A program made the position numbers and the translations under genes. The notes beneath the pieces were generated by a model. That model worked only from the letters and a program-made list of their open reading frames with translations. It made no database searches and was not told where the DNA came from. From positions 62,001 through 126,000 of the forward strand of contig NZ_CP024309.1 in the NCBI RefSeq assembly GCF_002944405.1: DNA of 64,000 bases, in the 5' to 3' direction. How positions within the stretch are numbered: the stretch's first letter is position 1; the number at the start of each line of letters is the position of its first letter. This document shows, one piece after another, positions 16,198-23,601 of the stretch. The stretch comes from Sinorhizobium fredii. Its GTDB lineage: Bacteria > Pseudomonadota > Alphaproteobacteria > Rhizobiales > Rhizobiaceae.

Positions 16198-18357
16198 CTA
16201 GATGGAGGAAGACCTCTGAGCCCGCCACAGTCGAGCGTAAGGGCCATCAGTTTTCAGCAAGTCAGCGTGCCTTCCTTCCGTAACGACCCGCCCCTTGTCG
16301 AGGACCACGATCTTGTCGGCCCCACGAATGGTGCTCAGTCGATGAGCGATGACGATGATCGTCTTACCGGCCCGACGTAGATCCTCAACCACCCGCAAGA
16401 CAAATGCCTCGGCGGCCGAGTCGAGAGAGGAGGTCGCTTCATCGAGGATCAGAATATCTGGATTCCGGTACAGGGCTCGAGCCAGTGCAAGGCGCTGTTT
16501 CTCGCCGCCGGAGAGGCGTACGCCGTTCTCGCCCAGATAGGCCTGGAAGCCGCCTGGCCAGCGCTCGATCAACTCCCGTAGCCCAATTTGATCGCATATC
16601 TGCAGGATCTTCTCGAACTCCGGTTCGAACTCCCCCAGGGCGATGTTATCGATCACCGAGCCGGAGAACACGTCGATCGATTGCGGTACTGCAGCCACGA
16701 CCTTGTGCAGCGATGCGGTCGAGAGGTCCTGGAGGGCATAGGGGCCGATCCGTATGCATCCACCCTCAAGCGGGTAGACATTCTGCAGCAACGCCGCAAG
16801 GGTGCTCTTGCCCGAGCCGCTCTCCCCCACCACTGCCGTCACCTCGCCCCGACGAAAGGAGACGCTGAGATCCTGGAAAAGCTCCGGCTGCGCACCATGG
16901 CGGAACGTGACGTTCTCCAGGCGAATATCGCCGAGATCAGCCTTTGTCGCATCGATGCCGCCGCTGCTTACCGGCTCCAGGTCGAAGATTTCGAACAGGC
17001 GATCCGACGCGATAAGCGCGTCCTGAACGATCCGGTTAGTTTGGATCAGGCGAGCAATCGGCCGGGTGACATAGCCGAGCAACGTACAGCAGGACAGTAA
17101 TTCGCCGGGGGTGATGGCCTGTTCGAGCGCAAGCGTCGTTCCGAACCACATCAGCACGATGGTGAAGAGGGTCGACACGAACGTCGAGGCGTTGTCGCCG
17201 AAGATGGAGATCAGGCCGGAGCTGTAGACGGAATGCAGCATCTTCACAAAGCGGGTCTCGATCTTGACGTTCGCGAAGCTCTCCACGCCGGAGGTCTTGA
17301 TGGTGGAGATGGCTCCGAGTGATTCCACCAGCTGCGCCTCGAGATCGGCGGCATTCTCCATGATGGCACGCTGACGCTTTCCATTCATCCGATTGATGGT
17401 CCAATATACGAGGAGGTACAGAGGGATGGAGAGCGCCACGAGCAAGGCGATCTTCCAAGAATAGATGAACATCAGCCCGAACGAGAACAGTATCATGAGC
17501 ACGTCAACGAACATGTTGATCGAGACGTCGTTTAGGAAGCTCCTGATCTTCACCGCGTCGTTCATGCGTGAGACGATTTCGCCCATGCGCATGTCGTCGA
17601 AGAACTTCTGCGGCAGTCCTAGAATGTGATTGTAGTAGCCGAGGATCAAGTAGACGTCTATCTTCTGCCCCGTCTGCAGGACGAGTCGGTTTCTAAGGAG
17701 ATTGATGAGGATCTGCGCCACCAGGATCAGCAGCATTGCGATGCTCATCAAGTTGAGCAGGTTGCGGTTGCCCGCTGGGATCACATGATCGACGATCTTC
17801 TGAACGTAGATCGCTGTCGAGAGGCCGAGGATCGTCGTCACAAGCGCGCCGGCGAGAGCCTGCGCCATCACCCTTCTGTGTGGCGCAAGCAGACGGGCGA
17901 AGCGGGCGAGGGGCGAGGTGGTCTCGTCGCGGCGCTTGAAGGTGTCTGCGGGAACCAGCAGAACCAGGACGCCAGTCCATTGCGCCATGAATTCCTCATG
18001 CGACAGCTTGCGGATTTCACCGTAGGCGGGGTCCATTACGATGACGCACTTGGCGTCGATCGCCTGGATTACGACGAAGTGATGCAGGGCCTCCTTGACG
18101 ATGACGTGCGCGATAGCGGGCTTGGGGATCTTGTACAGGCTGTCGAAGCCGCCCTTCACTCCCTTGGCAACGAAGCCCAGCTTCTGCGCCGCTTCCGTGA
18201 GGCCCAGCACGTTCGTGCCGGAGCGATCGGTCGAGGCATACTGGCGGATCCGCGACAATGGCAGCCTGTAGCCATAGAAGGCTGCGACAGAGGCGAGGCT
18301 GGCGGCTGCGCAATCTGTGATGTCGCGCTGCTTGAACTTAATGGCCTTGCTCGACAT
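16198..18357 (-). CDS. Peptidase-containing ABC exporter (C39 peptidase, PCAT)
   Basis: A 719-residue fusion that removes double-glycine leaders and exports the mature peptide through the inner membrane. Residues 1-135 are a C39 protease: oxyanion Q10, catalytic C16 (DITDCAAASLAS), H93 (LHHFVVI) and D109 (VMDPA). Residues 160-450 hold six membrane helices. The ATPase has Walker A GESGSGKST, signature LSGGEKQRLALARAL and Walker B ILILDEATSSLD. All catalytic residues are present, so a cognate GG-peptide is expected; two are encoded just upstream. It follows the HlyD-like gene by 30 bases. Outer-membrane passage would use a TolC-like protein encoded elsewhere. Confidence 0.92.
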   Translation of the reverse strand: MSSKAIKFKQRDITDCAAASLASVAAFYGYRLPLSRIRQYASTDRSGTNVLGLTEAAQKLGFVAKGVKGGFDSLYKIPKPAIAHVIVKEALHHFVVIQAIDAKCVIVMDPAYGEIRKLSHEEFMAQWTGVLVLLVPADTFKRRDETTSPLARFARLLAPHRRVMAQALAGALVTTILGLSTAIYVQKIVDHVIPAGNRNLLNLMSIAMLLILVAQILINLLRNRLVLQTGQKIDVYLILGYYNHILGLPQKFFDDMRMGEIVSRMNDAVKIRSFLNDVSINMFVDVLMILFSFGLMFIYSWKIALLVALSIPLYLLVYWTINRMNGKRQRAIMENAADLEAQLVESLGAISTIKTSGVESFANVKIETRFVKMLHSVYSSGLISIFGDNASTFVSTLFTIVLMWFGTTLALEQAITPGELLSCCTLLGYVTRPIARLIQTNRIVQDALIASDRLFEIFDLEPVSSGGIDATKADLGDIRLENVTFRHGAQPELFQDLSVSFRRGEVTAVVGESGSGKSTLAALLQNVYPLEGGCIRIGPYALQDLSTASLHKVVAAVPQSIDVFSGSVIDNIALGEFEPEFEKILQICDQIGLRELIERWPGGFQAYLGENGVRLSGGEKQRLALARALYRNPDILILDEATSSLDSAAEAFVLRVVEDLRRAGKTIIVIAHRLSTIRGADKIVVLDKGRVVTEGRHADLLKTDGPYARLWRAQRSSSI

Positions 18358-18387
18358 GGCGGCTCGATGGTTGTTTGAAAATGAAGA

Positions 18388-19584
18388 TTAGTGGCTCGCC
18401 AGCAGCGGATTGAGCCACTCGTCGGCCTCATTGTAGAGGAGTTGCAGGAGAGTGCGATTGGCCAACAGGAAGCGGGCCCGCACAGTCATGCCTTTCTTCA
18501 AGTGACCGATGGCCCCGCTCTTGAGCGCGAGATGACTGCGAGAGAGCGCGCAGCGGACCTTGAAGATCGGCTTCCTGTCATGGAGCGTGAAGTCCTGCGC
18601 CACGTCGAGCACTGTCGCGTCGATAACTCCCCATTGATTGTAGTTGAAGGCATCCACTTGCAGCCGCACCGACTGGCCAGGCCATACAAAGCCGATGTCG
18701 GCGGGGGAGACGTAGATTTCCGCCACCAGTTTGCCGTTTGGCGAGATCCAGGCAACGGTTTGACCAGCCTGAACGTAGCTGCCGGGAGTAAGGCCGGAGA
18801 ATTGCTCGAGAGCGCCTGACACCGGGGCACGAATGCGGTTCAGGTCTCGTTCGGTCTCGAGCTGATGCAAGGTGGCCGTGAGTTCCTTGAGGCGTAGGTT
18901 AGTGTCAAAGAGCTGCTGGTTCCACTCGGCGGTTTTGCGCCGCGTGAGGATTTCGCCCTCGACCTCGATGCTTTGGAGAGCGAAAGCCTTTTCGTCAACC
19001 GCCTTCGCCGGCGCTGCAGCAGCCGAGGCCAGTCGCTTTGCGCGGCCGAGTTCCGCTGCGGCGTTTCTGCGGGCATATTGGTTCTCCCGCAGCAGGTTGA
19101 GAAAATGCGCCCGTTCAGCCGTGGCGAATTTGGTTAGGAGGCGGGTCGGCTCCTTGGCCGGTGTGCCGGACGAGATCAGCGTTTCGAAGTCATGGGCAAG
19201 ATCGCTTTTAGCGTTAAGGTCGGCTAAAACCGCGCTGAGCTTTTCTTCAACGACTTCATCATCGAGGGCGAGGACTTCCTGCCCCTTGATAACCTCATCG
19301 TTCTCAACGGCAAGGACGCGAGAGATGCGTCCGGAGACGGGCGCGACCAGGGGCGTCTTTTCGACGCTTGGGCGAATGGCACCGGCACTTTGGACCGAGA
19401 CCGGTATGGTGATCAGTGGCAACGAGACTAATGCCGCAGCCACAGAGAGCAGAATCGCCTTATAGATGACCAGAGATCGTCCTGATCGTCGGGAGAGAAT
19501 GCTCTCTGCGGTGTAGTTGGCCGTCTCAGGAGAAATGGGAACTGCTAGTCTGTATTCACTGTGAAGCATGGATAACAGCGCCAC
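18388..19584 (-). CDS. HlyD-family periplasmic adaptor of the peptide exporter
   Basis: A 398-residue membrane fusion protein linking the inner-membrane exporter to a TolC-type channel. After a cytoplasmic N-terminus comes one membrane helix (LSVAAALVSLPLITIPVSV, about residues 48-66), a lipoyl half-motif (VLAVENDEVIKGQEVLALDD), a long helical hairpin of about 170 residues and the second lipoyl and beta-barrel part (IRAPVSGALEQFSGLTPGSY). The start is GTG at 19584, with ATG at 19569 as an alternative. It begins seven bases after the second peptide gene and precedes the PCAT, the usual order of bacteriocin-type export loci. Confidence 0.88.
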   Translation of the reverse strand: MALLSMLHSEYRLAVPISPETANYTAESILSRRSGRSLVIYKAILLSVAAALVSLPLITIPVSVQSAGAIRPSVEKTPLVAPVSGRISRVLAVENDEVIKGQEVLALDDEVVEEKLSAVLADLNAKSDLAHDFETLISSGTPAKEPTRLLTKFATAERAHFLNLLRENQYARRNAAAELGRAKRLASAAAAPAKAVDEKAFALQSIEVEGEILTRRKTAEWNQQLFDTNLRLKELTATLHQLETERDLNRIRAPVSGALEQFSGLTPGSYVQAGQTVAWISPNGKLVAEIYVSPADIGFVWPGQSVRLQVDAFNYNQWGVIDATVLDVAQDFTLHDRKPIFKVRCALSRSHLALKSGAIGHLKKGMTVRARFLLANRTLLQLLYNEADEWLNPLLASH

Positions 19585-19590
19585 TCTGTT

Positions 19591-19755
19591 TTAATCGTGG
19601 TTCTTAGAGCGTATGGCCCCCTCCGCTATGGTTGCAGCTGCAAGAGCTATTAGCGCAGCAATTCCGAACACTATCGGCCAGAATCCTCCCGAAGTTACAG
19701 ATGCTTCTTCGGGGGTTAATTCGGCTACACGATAAGCTGCCATGTCGCTCTTCAT
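19591..19755 (-). CDS. Double-glycine leader peptide B (predicted exporter cargo)
   Basis: A 54-residue peptide with AAGGAGA well placed before its ATG. The 24-residue leader (MKSDMAAYRVAELTPEEAS then VTSGG) is acidic and ends in Gly-Gly, and the LTPEE core fits the L-x-x-E-L/E pattern recognised by C39 proteases. Cleavage after GG leaves a 30-residue hydrophobic peptide starting FWPIVFGIAALIAL and ending in a charged tail (RSKNHD). The leader is identical to that of peptide A at 21 of 24 positions; the cores have diverged. No lantibiotic-type modification gene is nearby, so it is probably an unmodified, membrane-active or signalling peptide. Confidence 0.82.
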   Translation of the reverse strand: MKSDMAAYRVAELTPEEASVTSGGFWPIVFGIAALIALAAATIAEGAIRSKNHD

Positions 19756-19788
19756 TGTTGTCTCCTTTCCAAGAGCTCAAAGAGAAGA

Positions 19789-19956
19789 TCAGTAACCGAG
19801 GGCATCGTCGGCGGCCTTTCCTGCTATGGTTGCAGCTACAAAGCCTACGAACCCAATAACTACGAAAGCTATTGCCCAAAACATCCCTCCCGAAGTCCCG
19901 GATGCTTCTTCGGGCGTCAATTCGGTTACGCAATAGGCTGCCATGTCGCTCTTCAT
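19789..19956 (-). CDS. Double-glycine leader peptide A (predicted exporter cargo)
   Basis: A 55-residue peptide with AAGGAGA seven to eight bases before its ATG. The leader MKSDMAAYCVTELTPEEASG TSGG is 24 residues long and ends in the double glycine; the mature part would be 31 residues, hydrophobic with GxxxG-like glycines (VIGFVGFVAATIAG) and an acidic end (ADDALGY). It is the first gene after the sigma-54 promoter at 20038-20053 and lies 33 bases before its paralogue B, the arrangement expected of a two-peptide class IIb-type bacteriocin. No immunity gene is recognised next to it. Confidence 0.84.
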   Translation of the reverse strand: MKSDMAAYCVTELTPEEASGTSGGMFWAIAFVVIGFVGFVAATIAGKAADDALGY

Positions 19957-20037
19957 CGCTGTCTCCTTTCCGAGGACGCAAATGAGAAGATCAGTCAGGG
20001 TGCCAGTCGGCAGCTCCGGCCGGTACGCAATGAGAGA

Positions 20038-20153
20038 TGCAAGAGCCGTGCCAACGCACCAAAAGCCAAAGAGCCTCAGAAAAACTGTTCTGCAGATTTT
20101 CAATGGCTCCCCAAGAGCGCCGGACCGAAGCTCACCGTGTCGCAAGCTCGACA
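20038..20153 (-). promoter_or_regulatory. NifA site and consensus sigma-54 promoter of the peptide-export locus
   Basis: Read on the minus strand, TGGCACG-GCTC-TTGCA (20053 to 20038) is a full match to the -24/-12 consensus. TGT-N10-ACA at 20138-20153, with arms TGTCG and CGACA, is a NifA activator site 85 bases upstream of the -24 element, in the normal range. The predicted start of transcription is roughly 70 bases before peptide A. The rest of 19957-20624 shows no gene. Confidence 0.88.
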
Positions 20154-20624
20154 AACCCGCCCGTGGACTCTGAATGAACGCCCTGCCCAAGACTCGACAG
20201 GTCCGCGGTTCGGCGAGGACGGTAGAGTCCCAAGAACCTCTGCGACTACCGAGCGGACCCGTCCGCGTAGCTAAGGTCACGCTGCTGGTTTTTGTTGCCC
20301 ATGCAGCCTGACCTGGTGATGCTTATTTTATATGCCGCTGCCAGTATGCCCTTGGTCAACGAACCACGGAAAAGCCCCACGATAGCGGAGCCGAATGGCT
20401 GAAAAAAACCGGCAATTTGCCAGCGTTCGACTCCTGCGCATGGCTCGGTCTTTCTCGTAGAGGAGAGTGGGCACACCCGCTCACAGTACCGGTTAAACTT
20501 TGCCCTGCTGCGAGCAATCTGGCGTCTTGCGTGCGTGGTGACGAAGAGCCAAGAATCATTGTAGAGTTGGGAACGGATAAGGGGGGTTGTCTGTTCTCAA
20601 TACGGCCTTTGAGGAGGTCCCAAC

Positions 20625-20918
20625 ATGAGAGAAGTGCCATGGCATACCCCGCTTTGGGTGACACTGCAAAATGGAATGAAGCGCCAGTTTTGCGGGCCGT
20701 ACGACGCCCTTGATTTCCTGGAGAATGAATGGCCGAACCAGCGAGTGCAGCACGCACGGGCGGTACAAGCCTGCCGTGAAGCGTTGCATCACCCATCATA
20801 CGCGAATTCCGCAAGAAACTGTTTCAAGGCCGCATGCATCGAAGCGGCATTCGCATGCAGTGAAGCTTTAGATCTGATCTCACGAACTGAAGCGAAGCCG
20901 GTGACCCGGCATAGATAA
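20625..20918 (+). CDS. DUF982 domain protein
   Basis: A 97-residue protein of the rhizobium-restricted DUF982 family. The pattern W-x-x-P-[LV]-x-V-x-L-x-NG, then GPYDALDFLENEWP and a helical C-terminus with ACREAL and FKAACIEAA is typical in order and length. A strong AGGAGG lies eight bases before the ATG. Function is unknown for the family; many copies occur on symbiotic replicons. It is monocistronic here, transcribed away from the peptide-export locus. Confidence 0.8.
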   Translation: MREVPWHTPLWVTLQNGMKRQFCGPYDALDFLENEWPNQRVQHARAVQACREALHHPSYANSARNCFKAACIEAAFACSEALDLISRTEAKPVTRHR

Positions 20919-21738
20919 ATTACTCGGAGTGGCTCATCCGCGCAGGTCAATGCGGCGCAGAAGAACGTCTAGCTTGGAGCATGGTTCGGACCTACTAGAG
21001 TGTCCGTTGCAAAGGGCAGGGCGTCGCTATAGTGCAGCACGTTTTGGGTCGACTTGATTGAGTAGCCCTGACGGACGAAAATAGGTCGTGGGTGTGATAG
21101 CCGCGATGATTTTTCCGCGTCAGGCGAGCCCGCTGCGGCATCAGGCGGCGTCTCCGATTTCTCGATCTCCTCATTGCTTATCCGTTCGCTCCCGGTTTTG
21201 ATGGCCTAATGGCGCTGGGATGATGTGACGCCGTCGATGAGCTGTAGCGTCTACCGCAGCGATTTCGACGTTCAGCGCGGGGGCTGGCCGATGACGTGCT
21301 CCGTTGCGGCAAACACGGGACAAGTTTGCTGAACTCGTGGGTCGATTGTCGCCAACGACACATCTGTACATCATCGAGCAACCTCGGCATGCCGAAGCTC
21401 TCGCCAATCAGCGCCCGCCCATGAGGATTTCACAGCCCGGCCGGCGACCTCTTCAGGTGGCGGGTTGCCTGTCCTTGATCGACGTCAAGGATTGATCCTT
21501 CCGATCCTGTAGCCTCTCCTGCAGGTGCATGGGCATACGGTCGTGAACCCACAGACCGCGCTCGTCGGCGATGGGGCCGCACTTCTGGTCGCAGGCGCGG
21601 CCGCGGCTGTGTGGCGAAAGTCCGCGAAATGATGGCGGCTTACGCGTACTAGGTCTTCCAGCTTGGTTGAACGATAAGTGGAGCCATTTCAGCTGGAATA
21701 CTTCGACGGGTGCTAAGAGTTGAGAGGAGAGAGCAGCG
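20919..21738. other. 820-base region with no recognisable gene
   Basis: Short frames on both strands show no family features. The composition and lack of long frames suggest decayed mobile-element or gene remnants, but I could not assign any. No nod box, NifA site or sigma-54 promoter was found. Confidence 0.4.
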
Positions 21739-22764
21739 GTGAGCTTTCTTGAAACGAGTTTGGAGCTGTTTCGGCAACGATATTCGCCAGACCTAGGTCC
21801 TGAACAATACGCTAAACACACCGGAGTTGATCGAAACGGTAATTCGATGAGTGGCGCGTTGCTATGGGCTATGGCTGAAACTCAGAGGATCAGGAATGCG
21901 CTCGACACCGGGACCACCAATATGGTGGACGCTGAGATCAAGTTGGCACAAGACCTACGACAGAGAGTGCGAGACTATGTACAATGGTATCATCGAGACG
22001 AGCGATCCCGTAATGGCGTATCGGTTCTGGAATACGGTCCCGGAACAGTGCGAGCATTCCAACAAAAGACGCTTCCCCTTGTGATAGACTTGCGCGGCGA
22101 GGCCTCACGTTGCGTACTGGTCGATCGGTCGAACGAGTTCCTTGGTGACATCGCGGAATCAGCGTCAGCTTTCGGGTCAAGAATGGACTTTATACGCGAT
22201 GATATATTCTCGGGGAGACGCTATTTTTTCGATGATGAAGCGGCCTTTGTTGTCATGTTTGGCCGGACATTTGGGAATCTTGCTGCTTGCATATGTGATA
22301 CACCCCCGACCGAAGTGGTCGTCCAGGCGCTGAAGAAAATATCGAACTGCGCCAAGCGGTGCTGGGTTGCGATCTCAATTGGCTCAGATCTGAGAAAGGA
22401 TGCTGCCAAAGCATATTATGAAGCGCATCCGGAATTTCAGCTCAACGTTTTCTACAGAATGAAAGCAGAGTTGCCTGTCGACGGCAACTTCGATCCAGAG
22501 GTCTTTGAGTATGAAGCGGATATTAGAGGTGATGATGAATTCATGCAGGTAGTACACACCGCCGTCGTAAAAAGGAATTTATCATTTTGCCTCAAGGGCG
22601 GCAACATCGGGTTATTACGCGGTGATCGGTTGCATCTAAAGAACTCGTTTTCGTTTTCCAGGGCATTTTTTGAACAATGTGCGCACCTGGCAGGGCTCGC
22701 GTCGATCGACGTGATCTCGGATAATGCCGGCTCAGACATTCACGTGCTCAATAAGGCGACCTGA
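21739..22764 (+). CDS. EgtD-like histidine-specific SAM methyltransferase family protein
   Basis: A 341-residue protein of the Methyltransf_33 (EgtD) family. VLEYGPGT (about residue 98) is the SAM-binding glycine motif; VVMFGRTFGNL matches the family's FxGxxxGN segment; YEAHPEFQLNVFYRMKAEL and FDPEVFEYEADIR fit the amino-acid binding region; and the C-terminus has the usual gating strand pattern. EgtD trimethylates histidine in ergothioneine synthesis, but EgtB is not next to it and the glycine motif differs from the usual E-P-G-T-G, so the substrate may be another amino acid or a small molecule. GTG start, with GAGAGGAGAGAG upstream. Confidence 0.72.
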   Translation: MSFLETSLELFRQRYSPDLGPEQYAKHTGVDRNGNSMSGALLWAMAETQRIRNALDTGTTNMVDAEIKLAQDLRQRVRDYVQWYHRDERSRNGVSVLEYGPGTVRAFQQKTLPLVIDLRGEASRCVLVDRSNEFLGDIAESASAFGSRMDFIRDDIFSGRRYFFDDEAAFVVMFGRTFGNLAACICDTPPTEVVVQALKKISNCAKRCWVAISIGSDLRKDAAKAYYEAHPEFQLNVFYRMKAELPVDGNFDPEVFEYEADIRGDDEFMQVVHTAVVKRNLSFCLKGGNIGLLRGDRLHLKNSFSFSRAFFEQCAHLAGLASIDVISDNAGSDIHVLNKAT

Positions 22765-23183
22765 AGCATCACAGAGGAGACCAGAGCGGACAGTTGTCGA
22801 GAGAAAATGTGACGCAGTTGGAACGGCGCCGTTAAATAGGAAACCAGCCCGCCTAATCATCTAATTAGGTTGATGGCATGCTGTTTGGCACGGCAGTAAA
22901 CCAAGCTTGGGAGTAAGCACTCGTTGGTGGCTTGGGTAGTCCGCGGTCAGGGCAAGTGCGACGAGAAAGCAGGATGTCTTTGCGGACGTCACGGGGGAAA
23001 GAAGCGGCGCTCTCCCGAGAGGACCTGTCATCCCTGTCCGCCGGGTTCGTGAGGTGAAAGCGACCACTCCTGTGAATCATAGGGTGGAATGGACGTCCTC
23101 CTCCAGCCAAGCAATGTCCAGCGCGCTGCGAGAAGCTCCTTTATACACGCGTCCACCTGACGCGGTTGTGTTTATGTAGAACA

Positions 23184-23278
23184 TGTTCGATGCCCGACGA
23201 ATGTTAGGTATGCGACATATCGAATTCGACCAACCGCGTTGTATTTATAAGAGGTTCTTCATTGGCACGAAGAATGCT
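23184..23278 (+). promoter_or_regulatory. NifA sites and sigma-54 promoter upstream of the S9 peptidase
   Basis: TGT-N10-ACA at 23202-23217 is a consensus NifA site, with a near-match TGT-N10-ACG just upstream (23184-23199). TGGCACG-AAGA-ATGCT (23263-23278) has the correct GG-to-GC spacing and a single mismatch in the -12 box. A ten-base palindrome GAACATGTTC covers 23179-23188. The leader to the peptidase start would be about 310 bases; the rest of 22765-23601 holds no supported gene. Confidence 0.72.
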
Positions 23279-23601
23279 CGGCTCATGCAGAACCCCCCGT
23301 CAACCCGTCAATGACGCCGAATGAAAGTGATAGTTCAATCTTCCCCACTGATCATCGCCATGCCGGTTGAGATAACAATGCCCGGTCAGGCTGCGGCTGG
23401 GCCGGGAGGTCCATTCCAACTCCGCAATCGATGCAACCCCGTCAGGTTCTGGAGTGTCCGCAGACTTGTCAAGGCATTCCGGCGCCGCGGTCGCGCAACA
23501 AGGCGGCCGAAGCCTCCCCTGGGCCTGAACGCTGCTGCAAATCGGCTTTTGAGAGGCGTCGATCCAAGAAAGCGGTAAATGACAAAACTGAAGGAAGGCG
23601 A

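Noticed and set aside
19604..19981. 125-codon minus-strand frame over the two peptide genes
   Set aside because: It is the wrong frame; its internal repetition only reflects the duplicated peptide genes, which have good ribosome binding sites in the other frame.
23321..23578. 85-codon frame in the leader of the S9 peptidase gene
   Set aside because: No ribosome binding site and a basic, proline-rich composition typical of a shadow in GC-rich DNA.
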